DNA from: JBDTSW01 sp963799815
GTDB lineage: Bacteria; Actinomycetota; Thermoleophilia; Solirubrobacterales; 70-9
Assembly (NCBI GenBank): GCA_963799815.1
Contig: CAWCYG010000004.1
Span: forward strand, 868,001 to 932,000
DNA length: 64,000 nt
Direction of reading: 5' to 3'
Numbering within the stretch: the stretch's first letter is position 1; each line of letters begins with the position of its first letter. The notes under the pieces are model-generated. The model was not told where the DNA came from. It ran no database searches and worked only from the letters and a program-made list of their open reading frames with translations. Positions 13,101-21,071 of the stretch are shown here, in pieces. The position numbers and the translations under genes were made by a program.

Positions 13101-15200
13101 CTAGGCGTTCGCGTGTTCGGCGTCGCCGGACTTCGCGGCGGCGATCACCTTCTGAGAGAGGTGGGCGGGCAGCTCCTCGTAGCGCACGAACTCCATCGTG
13201 TAGTCGCCGCGGCCACCGGTGATCGCGCGCAGGTCCGGGGCGTAGTCGAGGACCTCGGCCATCGGCACCTCCGCCTCGATCTCCGTCATCGAGCCCTTCG
13301 GCTCCATCCCCAGGGGGCGACCGCGGCGGGAGTTGAGATCGCCGATCACGTCACCAACTCCATCCTCGGGGACCGAGATGGTCAGCTTCACGATCGGCTC
13401 GAGCAGGTACGCATCCGCGTCCGCCGCGGCCTGCTGAAACGCCATCGAGCCAGCGATCTTGAACGCCATCTCCGAGGAGTCGACGGTGTGGTACTGGCCG
13501 TCGAAGAGCCGCACGCGCAGGTCCTTGATCGGATAGCCGGCGACCACACCCTTCCCCATCGCCTCCTGGATGCCCTTCTCGACCGCCGGGATGAAGCCGC
13601 CGGGGATCACCCCACCCTTGATCGCGTTTGTGAACTCGAGCCCTGTGCCCGGCTCGGCGGGTTCGATCTCTATATGACAATCGCCGAACTGGCCACGGCC
13701 GCCGGTCTGCTTCTTGTAGCGCCCGTGTGCCTTGGCGGGCTTGCGAATCGTCTCCAGGTAGGGGACTTGCGGGGGGTGCAGCTCGATCTCGGCCCCGAAT
13801 CGGCGCTTCATCCGCTCGACGATCACCTCGACGTGGACCTGGGTGAGGCCGGCGATGATCTGCTCGCCGGTCTGGGGGTCGCGATGGACATCGAGGGTCG
13901 GGTCCTCCTCCTCAAGGCGGCGCACGGCCGTTATCGCCTTCTCCTCGTCGCCCTTCGACTTCGGCTCGTACGCGAACGCCATCACGGGGGCGGGCAGCTC
14001 GAGCGCCGGGAAGCGGACCTGGTCGGAGCTCTTTTGGCCCGCGAGCACGTCCCCGGCCCTCGTCTCGCGCAGCTTGGCGACGGCACCGATGTCTCCCGCG
14101 CCGAGCTCATCGACGTTCTCGTGCTCCTTGCCCCGTGGCGCCGCCAGCTGCCCGATCCGCTCCTTCTCGCCACGGGTGGCATTGACGGCTTGCGAGTCCG
14201 ACGCCAGAACGCCGGAGTAGACCCGCAGCAGGTTGATGCGACCGGTGTAGGGGTCGGCTGTGGTCTTGAAGACGTGGGCCACGAGCTCGCCGGACGGGTC
14301 AGGCGCGATCTCGATCGGTTCGCCGTCGCCGTCCAGGGCCGCGATCGGTCCCCGCATCTCGGGCGAAGGGAGATCCTCGATGATCGCCTCGAGCAGGCGG
14401 CTCGTGCCCAGGTTCTTCGTTGCGACGCCGCAGGTGACCGGAAACAGATTGCCCTCCGTCACGCCCTTCTTGAGCGCCGTGACCAGCTCGTCGTGCGAGA
14501 TCTCCTCGCCCTCGAGGTAGCGCTCCATGAGCTCGTCGGAGTTCTCAGCGACCTCGTCCATGAGCTTCTCGCGGTACTGCTGCGCCTGCTCGGCCAGGGC
14601 CTCGGGGATCTCCGATTCGGTCGCGGCGCCGCGGCCCTCCCCGTCGGCGACGTGAGCCTTCATGTCGATCAAATCGATCACACCACGAATCTCGTGCTCG
14701 GCGCCGATCGGGATCTCGGTCGCCACCACGTGCTGGCCGAAGGTCTCCTGGAGGGACTCCAGCGAGCGGAAGAAGTCCGCCCGCTCGCGATCAAGCATGT
14801 TGACGTAGACCAGGCGAGCGAGGCCCGCCTCGTCGGCTCGCTGCCAGAGCCGCTCGGTATGGACCTCGACGCCCATCACCGCGTTCACGACGACGATCGC
14901 CGCGTCGACCACTCGCAGCGCTCCCAGCGTGTCGGCGATGAAGCTCGGGTCTCCCGGGGTGTCGATCAGGTTGATCTTGCGATCGTGGAAATCGAAAGAC
15001 GCGAGCGTCGCGTCGATCGACATCTCCCGCTCGTGTTCGTCGGGCTCGAAGTCCGAGACGGTCGTGCCGTCAACGGTCCGGCCGAGGCGATTGACGACGC
15101 CGGCCTCGAAGAGCAGCGCCTCACAGAGGCTGGTCTTGCCGCTGCCCCGGTGCCCGATCAGGGCGACGTTGCGAATGCGGTCGGGAGGCCGGTGCGGCAT
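13101..15200 (-). CDS. Elongation factor G-like GTPase (EF-G2 type)
   Basis: A 699-residue EF-G homologue with all five domains in order. The P-loop is GHRGSGKTS (residues 16-24). Switch II reads DTPGDP (80-85) where EF-G has DTPGH, so the catalytic His is replaced. G4 reads NMLD (134-137) instead of NKxD. The C-terminal domains IV-V include HGRYKKQTGGRGQFGDCHIE and GRPLGMEPKGSMTEIEAEVP. These changes match the EF-G2/FusA2-type paralogues of actinobacteria, which do not replace EF-G and whose function is unsettled (ribosome recycling, stress or quality control have been proposed). ATG 15200 is chosen; a GTG at 15224 is possible. It follows the sigma-factor gene on the same strand by 44 bases. 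Confidence 0.85.
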   Translation of the reverse strand: MPHRPPDRIRNVALIGHRGSGKTSLCEALLFEAGVVNRLGRTVDGTTVSDFEPDEHEREMSIDATLASFDFHDRKINLIDTPGDPSFIADTLGALRVVDAAIVVVNAVMGVEVHTERLWQRADEAGLARLVYVNMLDRERADFFRSLESLQETFGQHVVATEIPIGAEHEIRGVIDLIDMKAHVADGEGRGAATESEIPEALAEQAQQYREKLMDEVAENSDELMERYLEGEEISHDELVTALKKGVTEGNLFPVTCGVATKNLGTSRLLEAIIEDLPSPEMRGPIAALDGDGEPIEIAPDPSGELVAHVFKTTADPYTGRINLLRVYSGVLASDSQAVNATRGEKERIGQLAAPRGKEHENVDELGAGDIGAVAKLRETRAGDVLAGQKSSDQVRFPALELPAPVMAFAYEPKSKGDEEKAITAVRRLEEEDPTLDVHRDPQTGEQIIAGLTQVHVEVIVERMKRRFGAEIELHPPQVPYLETIRKPAKAHGRYKKQTGGRGQFGDCHIEIEPAEPGTGLEFTNAIKGGVIPGGFIPAVEKGIQEAMGKGVVAGYPIKDLRVRLFDGQYHTVDSSEMAFKIAGSMAFQQAAADADAYLLEPIVKLTISVPEDGVGDVIGDLNSRRGRPLGMEPKGSMTEIEAEVPMAEVLDYAPDLRAITGGRGDYTMEFVRYEELPAHLSQKVIAAAKSGDAEHANA

Positions 15201-15244
15201 CTCGCGCAGTCTAATCCCGTGCACCGCGACCCGCGCGGTGACGC

Positions 15245-16030
15245 CTACTCAGGGCGCGAGTCGAAGCGCGAGCGCAGGCCGAGGACGGCCTTCGTGTGCA
15301 GCTGGGAGACGCGCGACTCAGTCACCCCAAGAACCTCCCCGATCTCTCGCAGGGTGAGGTTCTCGTAGTAGTAGAGGGCGACTACGAGGCGCTCGCGGTC
15401 GGGCAGAAACTCGATCGCGTCGGCCAGCCGGTCCTTCAGCTCGGCGGTATGCGCCTCCGTCTCCGGGTCGATCGCGTTCGGGTCCTGAATCGTGTCGAGG
15501 ACGGAGATCTGCCCTCCCCCACCCTCGGGGTCGGCGAAGGTCCAGAGGTCGTCGAGCGCGAGGATCGACGAGTTCGCGATCTCGAGGAGGGCGTCGCGGA
15601 ACTCGTCAACGGTCATCTCCAAACGCAGCGCCATCTCCTCGTCGTTGGGGCTGCGCCCGAGCTTGCCCTCGAGGTCGGCGTGAGCGCGTTCGACGTCACG
15701 GGCGCGAGCTCTGACCGAGCGGGGCACCCAGTCGAGCGAACGCAGCTCGTCGATGATCGCGCCCTTGACGCGGGCGACCGCAAAGGTCTCGAACTTGATC
15801 TCGCGGTCGAGGTCGTAGCGCTGGATGGCGCCGATCAGCCCCAGGAGCCCGTACGAGATGAGATCCGACTCCTCGACGTGCGAGGGCAGTCCGGACGCCA
15901 TGCGCCCGGCGATGAACTTGACCAAGGGCGAGTAGGCAACGACCAGCCGCTCGCGGGCCGTATCGTCGCCCTCCTGCTTATAGCGGCGCCAGAGCTCCCG
16001 AAGCTCTACCGCCTTGACGTTGGTTTCCAC
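15245..16030 (-). CDS. fliA: FliA/WhiG-type RNA polymerase sigma factor
   Basis: A sigma-70 family group 3 protein of about 261 residues. Region 2 contains RERLVVAYSPLVKFIAGRMA, DLISYGLLGLIGAIQRYDLD and KFETFAVARVKGAIIDELRS. Region 3 has VPRSVRARARDVERAHADLE. Region 4 (LPDRERLVVALYYYENLTLR then EIGEVLGVTESRVSQLHTKA) carries the -35-recognition helix. FliA controls flagellar genes; WhiG controls sporulation in Streptomyces. No flagellar gene is in this window, so the regulon is open. The frame extends to TTG 16057, but GTG 16030 lies 9 bases after GGAAAGG and is preferred; GTG 16036 is a third option. It lies between xerC and the EF-G-like gene. Confidence 0.9.
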   Translation of the reverse strand: METNVKAVELRELWRRYKQEGDDTARERLVVAYSPLVKFIAGRMASGLPSHVEESDLISYGLLGLIGAIQRYDLDREIKFETFAVARVKGAIIDELRSLDWVPRSVRARARDVERAHADLEGKLGRSPNDEEMALRLEMTVDEFRDALLEIANSSILALDDLWTFADPEGGGGQISVLDTIQDPNAIDPETEAHTAELKDRLADAIEFLPDRERLVVALYYYENLTLREIGEVLGVTESRVSQLHTKAVLGLRSRFDSRPE

Positions 16031-16056
16031 GCCCACTGCCCTTTCCGAGATCACCA

Positions 16057-16062
16057 AATCTA
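16057..16062 (-). promoter_or_regulatory. Candidate -10 box of the sigma-factor gene
   Basis: TAGATT on the minus strand would start transcription near 16050, leaving a 20-base leader that contains the GGAAAGG ribosome site before the GTG at 16030. Confidence 0.3.
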
Positions 16063-16090
16063 GCCTCTGCAGCGGCTACGCACGCCGCAC

Positions 16091-16999
16091 CTATGCTCGT
16101 GGATGGCTCTTCGCGTATTCACGTCTGAGTCTCCCGGGTTCGACCCTTGTGTAGACCTGTGTCGTGGAGATGCTCGAGTGGCCCAGCAGTTCCTGGATCG
16201 ATCTCAGGTCTGCACCCCCCTCCAACAGATGGGTCGCAAAAGAATGTCGCAGCGTGTGAGGAGTCATGTGGCCTGCAATGGCCGCTTCTCGCACCCAGCG
16301 GGCCAGCCTGCGCCGGACATCCGAGGTCGAGAGCCGGCGCCCACGCCGTGAGAGAAAGAGCGCCTGCTCGTCCGGCCCGCCCGCGAGTGCGGCCCGCCCG
16401 CGCTCCAGGTAACGCTCGATCGCCCGTTGCGCCGGCTCCCCGACCGGCACGAGGCGCGTCTTCGACCCCTTGCCCAGAACCCTGAGCGTCTCGGCGTCGA
16501 AGTCGATGCTGCCGAGGTCCAGGTTCACGATCTCCTCGGCCCGCAGCCCGCAGGAGTAGGCAACCTCAAACAGGGCTCGATCGCGCACCTCGAGCGGGGT
16601 CGTGGCCGGAATGCGATCCAGAAGGCGCGCGATCTCCTCGGGCCCGAGGACCCGGGGCAACCTCGATTGCGCTTTCGGGGTTGGCAGGAGCTCCGCTGGA
16701 TTCTGCTCGGCGGCCCTGCCGCGGACCAGGTGGTCGTGAAAGCTTCTGACCGCGGCCAGCTTTCGCGCCACGCTGGCACGCGCGAGCCCACGGTGCGAGA
16801 GGCTTGCCGCGAACCCTCGAAGGTCGCGATAGACGAGAGTCCCGGGTTCGCGGTCCGCTGCGGTCGCCCAGACGCCGAGCTCCCGCAGGTCGCCCTCGTA
16901 GGCGCGTAGGGTCCCCGGCGCGGCGCCCCGCGTCTTTAGCTCCCGCCGAAACCGCATGAGCGCTGCCTCCCATGCCGGGGAAAGCTCTGACGGCTCCAT
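16091..16999 (-). CDS. xerC: Tyrosine recombinase XerC
   Basis: A 302-residue site-specific recombinase. An N-terminal SAM-like DNA-binding domain (residues ~8-95, ELKTRGAAPGTLRAYEGDLR) precedes the catalytic domain. The catalytic set is complete: Arg153 (GLRAEE), Lys177 (LGKGSK), His248 and Arg251 (PHTLRHSFATHLLEGG), His274 (LLGHSS) and Tyr283 (QVYTRV). XerC acts with XerD at dif to resolve chromosome dimers. The length and the position next to the sigma gene match the chromosomal XerC of actinobacteria rather than a phage integrase, and no mobile-element genes lie beside it. It reads toward the sigma factor with a 33-base gap. No ribosome site is evident before ATG 16999. Confidence 0.9.
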   Translation of the reverse strand: MEPSELSPAWEAALMRFRRELKTRGAAPGTLRAYEGDLRELGVWATAADREPGTLVYRDLRGFAASLSHRGLARASVARKLAAVRSFHDHLVRGRAAEQNPAELLPTPKAQSRLPRVLGPEEIARLLDRIPATTPLEVRDRALFEVAYSCGLRAEEIVNLDLGSIDFDAETLRVLGKGSKTRLVPVGEPAQRAIERYLERGRAALAGGPDEQALFLSRRGRRLSTSDVRRRLARWVREAAIAGHMTPHTLRHSFATHLLEGGADLRSIQELLGHSSISTTQVYTRVEPGRLRREYAKSHPRA

Positions 17000-17087
17000 T
17001 GAGGCAAGTTCGCCACAGCCCAGCCCATGCCTGCCCGTGCAGGCGCGGATGCGGGGGCAGCCTCAGACTTACAGCCGTGCCCAGCGG

Positions 17088-18125
17088 CTAGCCGATGTAG
17101 ATCGGCGTGCCCACGTCGACGCGGTCGTAGAGCTCGATCACGTCGGGCACGGACATGCGCAGGCAGCCGTGGGAGGCCGCGGTGCCGAGCGACGCGACGT
17201 CGTCGGTGCCGTGGATCCCTGCGCCGTCGAAGATGCCCATCCAGCGTGCCTTCAGGGGGTTCTCGGGCGTGCCGCCGGGGACCACGGTCCCGGCGAGATC
17301 ACCCGCCCAGTCTGAGTCCGGGACGGACCATGCCGGGTCGACGGCCTTGTTTTGGATGTTGTAGACGCCGACGGGGGTGTCGAAGCCGGCGGCGCCGATC
17401 GCCACCGTGTAGGTCCTCGCCAGCTTCAGGTTCTCCCACAGCCGGAGCTGGAACGAGGTGCGATCGACCGTGAGGTAGGTGGGATTCTCCGTCGCGATCT
17501 CGTCGGTCGTTACCTCGGGCTCCACCTCGTCGACCTGGGCCGTGATGCTGCGGCCCCGCGGGCTTTGGACCGTCTCGGCAAGCTGGGCGCGCAGCTCGTC
17601 GGAGCGCAGCGAGCGCCCCGGCGCGCCGGGGACCGTGTTGAGGCTGGCCGGGCCGGGCTCGATCGAAGCGTCGACCGGCTCTTGGTTTACGTCATCGGCG
17701 ATCTTGGCGACGAACTCGTCGAGCGCGCTCTCGGAGTAGGCGATGGTTGGCTTGATCGTCTCGTTTACCTCGCCGCCGGAGGCGTAACGCCAGAGCCGGC
17801 TCGGAAGCGCGTCTTCGCGGCTGACCTCAAACGCCCGGTCGACCATGTCGTTGATGTCGGCCCGAACGTCGAGCTGCTCGGGGTGGAGCACGTAACGGGT
17901 GCCCTTGAACGTCACCGTCACGGGCTTTTCCAGAGGGGCGATGAGGTCCGCATGGACCTGCTTCTGGGCGGCGGCGCGCGAGAGGCCGCTGACGTCGATG
18001 TTGCCGATGCGAACGCCCTCGGCGATCTCATCTTCCTTGGACTTATCCCAGGCGTACGCGCCCACCGCTCCCGCGACCAGCAGGAACACCAGCGCGATGA
18101 TCGCTATCTGTGTCTTACGTCCCAT
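17088..18125 (-). CDS. Membrane-anchored L,D-transpeptidase (YkuD) with peptidoglycan-binding-like domain
   Basis: About 345 residues, ATG 18125 preferred. A single N-terminal membrane anchor (TQIAIIALVFLLVAGAVGAY) puts the rest outside the cell. Residues ~35-200 form repeats like PG_binding_4 (IGNIDVSGLSRAAAQKQV, VTVTFKGTRYVLHPEQLDVR). Residues ~225-345 form the YkuD domain: VDRTSFQLRLWENLKLARTY, GTPENPLKARWMGIFDG and GIHGTDDVASLGTAASHGCL, where His and the Cys of SHGCLRM (about residue 321) are catalytic. The enzyme makes 3-3 cross-links in peptidoglycan or attaches proteins to it; carbapenems are the usual inhibitors. It follows the SDR gene with a 140-base gap in which TACAAT (18200-18205) may serve as promoter. 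Confidence 0.9.
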   Translation of the reverse strand: MGRKTQIAIIALVFLLVAGAVGAYAWDKSKEDEIAEGVRIGNIDVSGLSRAAAQKQVHADLIAPLEKPVTVTFKGTRYVLHPEQLDVRADINDMVDRAFEVSREDALPSRLWRYASGGEVNETIKPTIAYSESALDEFVAKIADDVNQEPVDASIEPGPASLNTVPGAPGRSLRSDELRAQLAETVQSPRGRSITAQVDEVEPEVTTDEIATENPTYLTVDRTSFQLRLWENLKLARTYTVAIGAAGFDTPVGVYNIQNKAVDPAWSVPDSDWAGDLAGTVVPGGTPENPLKARWMGIFDGAGIHGTDDVASLGTAASHGCLRMSVPDVIELYDRVDVGTPIYIG

Positions 18126-18199
18126 CAGTGCTCGTGCGGACTCCCGAACCACCTACGTTCGCGGGGGAACGTCGGTTCACCTGCGAAACATCGGCACGA

Positions 18200-18205
18200 A
18201 TTGTA
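18200..18205 (-). promoter_or_regulatory. Possible -10 box TACAAT of the L,D-transpeptidase gene
   Basis: TACAAT on the minus strand is the only AT-rich hexamer in the 140-base gap. It would give a leader of about 70 bases. No matching -35 was found. Confidence 0.25.
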
Positions 18206-18265
18206 GAAACCATTACCGGTCGCATTGGACGGATCGCCCGGTTTGCAGCGAGCGTTGCCCGGTCG

Positions 18266-19390
18266 TCAGATGCCGAGCGGGTCGCGATCGGCGTCAACGC
18301 CGACGGACTGGTCGCGCTCGCGGCGCACATGACGGCTCCACCGCAGGAACTCCTCGACCTCACGCTCATATATGTAGGTGCGCTCCACGCCCCTCATCAC
18401 CGGCTGGATGCGCATGTGATCACCGAGGGCCGAGACGGTCTCGCGGGACGTGTACCCGTAACGAAACCCCTCGGACTTATAGAGGCGGTTGTCGAGGCCA
18501 CGCCCGAAGCGCAGCACGTTGACCATCTCGTCCGGAATGCGAAAGCCGAGCCTGCGCAGAGGCCCTGCGATGAGGCCAGTCCCCCAGGGCGGCAGCAAGG
18601 GCAGCGGCAGCTTGCCAAGCAGCCCGATGGCCTCCGTCAAGGACAACACGCCGTCGGCCGCAACATTGAACCTGCCAGGCAACTCGTTTAGAGCCGCGTG
18701 CTCGAGGGCGTGGACGACGTCGTCCTCGTGGACGAACTGAAGGCGAGGGTCGAAGCCGAGGACCATCGGCACAGCGGGCAAGGCGAACATGCGCGTAAAG
18801 CCTGTCTCCACGTCCGGCCCGAGGACGTTCGCGCAACGCAGGATCGTGACCGTGACGTCGGCTTGGGCGTCAGCGAACTCGTCGACCGCGGCCTCCGCCT
18901 CGACGATGTCGCGCTCGAGAGCTGTGCGCGGTGGATGCGGGCGCCCCATGGACTCATCAAAGAAGGCGGGATCGTCGCTCTCGGATCCGTAGAAGAGCGC
19001 GCTCGACTTGAAGATGAACTTCCGGACCGGAGAGTCCGCGCCCGCGCACGCCGCGACGATGTTCATGGTGCCGATGACGTTGGTCTCATGCGCCGCGCGA
19101 GGTGACATGGCGAGCGAATTGACCACCAGGCGGGTGTCGATCACGGTGTCGATCTCAGCGGCCTGGACGATGCGCTGAATGAGCGAGTGCTGATTGGAGA
19201 CCTTCACGAACTCCGTGCGCTCGAGCTCCCGCCGAGGTTCGCTCGAATCCACACCGATGATGGCCTCGATCTGCTCGAACCCCTCGAGCGCCTCGGCGAG
19301 GACCCCACCCCAATAACTGGAGAGCCCCGTGATGAGAACCCGGCGTGTCTTGGACTCGTTCTCGGGTCGCGAGGCCGTCAACCCAACCAC
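18266..19390 (-). CDS. NAD-dependent epimerase/dehydratase (extended SDR)
   Basis: A 374-residue Rossmann protein. The dinucleotide site reads TRRVLITGLSSYWGGVLA near residue 15, where the usual TGxxGxxG is degenerate (GLSSYWG). Downstream are NVIGTMNIVAACAGA and FIFKSSALFYGSE (the Ser and Tyr of the SDR active site may be among these), ILRCANVLGPDVE and LQFVHEDDVVHALEHA. It pairs with the overlapping acyltransferase at 19378 (13-base overlap at the start), an arrangement like mycobacterial Rv0501-Rv0502. Likely role: nucleotide-sugar or lipid-linked sugar modification, unproven. Start GTG 19390 or TTG 19381. The C-terminal RHVRRERDQSVGVDADRDP tail is variable. Confidence 0.75.
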   Translation of the reverse strand: MVGLTASRPENESKTRRVLITGLSSYWGGVLAEALEGFEQIEAIIGVDSSEPRRELERTEFVKVSNQHSLIQRIVQAAEIDTVIDTRLVVNSLAMSPRAAHETNVIGTMNIVAACAGADSPVRKFIFKSSALFYGSESDDPAFFDESMGRPHPPRTALERDIVEAEAAVDEFADAQADVTVTILRCANVLGPDVETGFTRMFALPAVPMVLGFDPRLQFVHEDDVVHALEHAALNELPGRFNVAADGVLSLTEAIGLLGKLPLPLLPPWGTGLIAGPLRRLGFRIPDEMVNVLRFGRGLDNRLYKSEGFRYGYTSRETVSALGDHMRIQPVMRGVERTYIYEREVEEFLRWSRHVRRERDQSVGVDADRDPLGI

Positions 19391-20301
19391 ACCGACCGGC
19401 GTCGGCCAAGCATTTCATGCAGGTTCTCCTGAATGCGCGCGCGGATCTCCTGGGCCACCGTTTGAACCAGCGCCTTGTCGAGGGCAGCCTCGCGTCCTCC
19501 GAGCTCGACCGTGTCGATGGGCTCGAGGAAGCGAAGCTTGAACTTCGCCGGGAGGTACCCGAGCATGCCGAGTGGGCCGAACCACGGAAAAGTCGGGGTC
19601 AGGGGAAAGTAGAGAAGCCCCGTCAGCCGCTTCATGAAGTCGACCTGCGCGAAGACCGGGGCCGCCTCCTCGGCGCCGACCACGCAGGTTGGCACGATCG
19701 TGGCGTCGGCTTGCATCGCCGCCTCAACGAAGCCGCCACGTCCGAAGCGACGCAGGCGGTAGCGATCCTTGTAGAGCTTCTCGGTGCCCTTGCGACCCTC
19801 GGGGAACACGAGCACGAGCTGCTCCTCGTCGTATAGCAGGCGATGGACGTTGGCCGGATGCGCCGCGACGCAGCCGATCTTCGGGATCAGCATCGAGAAC
19901 CCGGGGTAGCTCTTGAAGAAGTGCTCGACGGTGATGTGAAGCGGCCGGGGGCGGGGGTGCTCCTCGCGGATCGCCTTGGCGATCATGGCGGCATCGGGCG
20001 GGAGCGCGCCCGAGTGGTTCGACACGATCATGGCGCCGCCCGATCCAGGTACGTTCTCGATGCCCTCGACCTCGGCCCGGAACCAGTACCTGTAGAGGAA
20101 CTCCACAAGCGTCCGATCCATGAAGCCCTCGACCCGCTCGGAGCGGCCCCAGTCGGAGAGGCGCCGGTCGGGCTCGATGGCCGGAAGCAGATCGCGCATG
20201 TCCTCGGCCGAGCGGCGCTGCGGAAGCCGCTCCGGCGCCGCGACGGAGTGGTCTGAGAGGTCCGCCCGGCTGCGAGCAAGGGACGTTCGGTCGAATGCCA
20301 C
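19378..20301 (-). CDS. Lysophospholipid (1-acyl-glycerol-3-phosphate type) acyltransferase
   Basis: A 307-residue PlsC-like protein. MIVSNHSGALPPDAAMIAKA holds the acyltransferase His-Asp motif in the NHSG(x)LPxD variant seen in actinobacterial glycerol acyltransferases. VFPEGRKGTEKLYKDRYRLR is the FPEG substrate-binding block and ATIVPTCVVGAEEAAPVF the third motif. It uses acyl-CoA or acyl-ACP to acylate a lysophospholipid or glycolipid at the membrane. The first ~55 residues are an unrelated leader, so an internal Met could be the true start. GTG 20301 has no ribosome site; TACTAT lies 9 bases upstream and overlaps the promoter of the divergent gene at 20328. Cotranscribed with the SDR gene. 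Confidence 0.8.
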   Translation of the reverse strand: MAFDRTSLARSRADLSDHSVAAPERLPQRRSAEDMRDLLPAIEPDRRLSDWGRSERVEGFMDRTLVEFLYRYWFRAEVEGIENVPGSGGAMIVSNHSGALPPDAAMIAKAIREEHPRPRPLHITVEHFFKSYPGFSMLIPKIGCVAAHPANVHRLLYDEEQLVLVFPEGRKGTEKLYKDRYRLRRFGRGGFVEAAMQADATIVPTCVVGAEEAAPVFAQVDFMKRLTGLLYFPLTPTFPWFGPLGMLGYLPAKFKLRFLEPIDTVELGGREAALDKALVQTVAQEIRARIQENLHEMLGRRRSVWLG

Positions 20302-20310
20302 GGGCGGGCC

Positions 20311-20317
20311 ATAGTAT
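20311..20317. promoter_or_regulatory. Shared divergent -10 element ATAGTAT
   Basis: TAGTAT (20312-20317, plus) stands 10 bases before ATG 20328, and TACTAT (20316-20311, minus) 9 bases before GTG 20301. The same base pairs serve both directions within a 26-base divergent gap flanked by GGGCGG/CCGCCC. Confidence 0.4.
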
Positions 20318-20327
20318 CCGCCGCCCG

Positions 20328-21041
20328 ATGCGCTCCAAGGATCAGGTACGCCGCGCTGTGTGGAAAGCGATGGACCGGGAGGGCGTCTCGCGCTTCCCCG
20401 GAGCCGAAGGCAGGATCCCCAACTTCGCCGGGGCCAAATTGGCCGCGCAGAAGCTGGCGGGCCACCGGTTGTGGCGCCGTGCCCAGGTCGTGAAGGCCAA
20501 TCCCGATTCGCCCCAAACCCACGTGCGACGCCTGGCGCTCGAGGAGGGGAAAACCCTGGTGATGGCGGTCCCGCGCCTGCGCGACCTGCATCCGTTTCGG
20601 TTGCTCGATCCCAGGAGGCTGAACGCCAAGCAGGTGCGCGAGGCGGCCACGATCAAGGGCGCCATGCGCCATGGGAAGGTCGTGGCCCTCGAAGAGCTGC
20701 CCGAGATCGATTTCGTCCTCTGCGGATCGGTGGGCGTGAACCTCTCAGGCGCCCGCGTGGGCAAGGGCGGTGGGTTCTCGGATCTCGAGTACGCCCTGCT
20801 GATCGAGCAGGGCCTGATCGACGCCCACACGGTCGTCGCGACCACCGTCCACCCGATCCAGATCCTGCGCGAGCACCTGCCGCTGTTGGACCACGACCTG
20901 CCCGTGGACATGATCGCGACGCCGCGCGCGGTGATCGACCTCGAGCGCCAGTTCCCCCGCCCGCGCGGGATCCTCTGGAACCACCTGCAACCCCCCCAGA
21001 TCCACGAGATCCCGATCCTCGAGCGGGCCGGCTACGCCTGA
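20328..21041 (+). CDS. 5-formyltetrahydrofolate cyclo-ligase family protein
   Basis: A 237-residue protein of the MTHFS family: SKDQVRRAVWKAMDREGVSR, KLAAQKLAGHRLWRRAQVVK, GKTLVMAVPRLRDLHPFRLL, RVGKGGGFSDLEYALLIEQG and VVATTVHPIQILREHLPLLD. The GKGGGFSDLEY block is the nucleotide/substrate loop. MTHFS converts 5-formyl-THF to 5,10-methenyl-THF with ATP. This version is the longer type without the usual N-terminal ATP loop KxxLR found in the small enzyme, and it may instead be the archaeal/bacterial MTHFSD-like group of less certain activity. ATG 20328 has TAGTAT 10 bases upstream and no ribosome site. It converges with the NHL-repeat gene at 21072. Confidence 0.7.
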   Translation: MRSKDQVRRAVWKAMDREGVSRFPGAEGRIPNFAGAKLAAQKLAGHRLWRRAQVVKANPDSPQTHVRRLALEEGKTLVMAVPRLRDLHPFRLLDPRRLNAKQVREAATIKGAMRHGKVVALEELPEIDFVLCGSVGVNLSGARVGKGGGFSDLEYALLIEQGLIDAHTVVATTVHPIQILREHLPLLDHDLPVDMIATPRAVIDLERQFPRPRGILWNHLQPPQIHEIPILERAGYA

Positions 21042-21071
21042 CGGGCCAACCGCGGCGCGGGGCGGCGGCGC

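Noticed and set aside
13089..15368. Long open frame (759 codons) on the plus strand opposite the EF-G-like gene
   Set aside because: It is the antisense shadow of a conserved GTPase; GC-rich codons leave long open frames on the opposite strand, and the translation shows no family motif.
15245..16057. Evidence of a flagellar operon from the FliA-type sigma factor
   Set aside because: No flagellar or chemotaxis gene lies in the window; in actinobacteria this sigma type can control sporulation or other regulons.
16091..16999. Phage or transposon integrase
   Set aside because: The recombinase has XerC-like length and position with no mobile-element neighbours, and no att-like repeats flank it.
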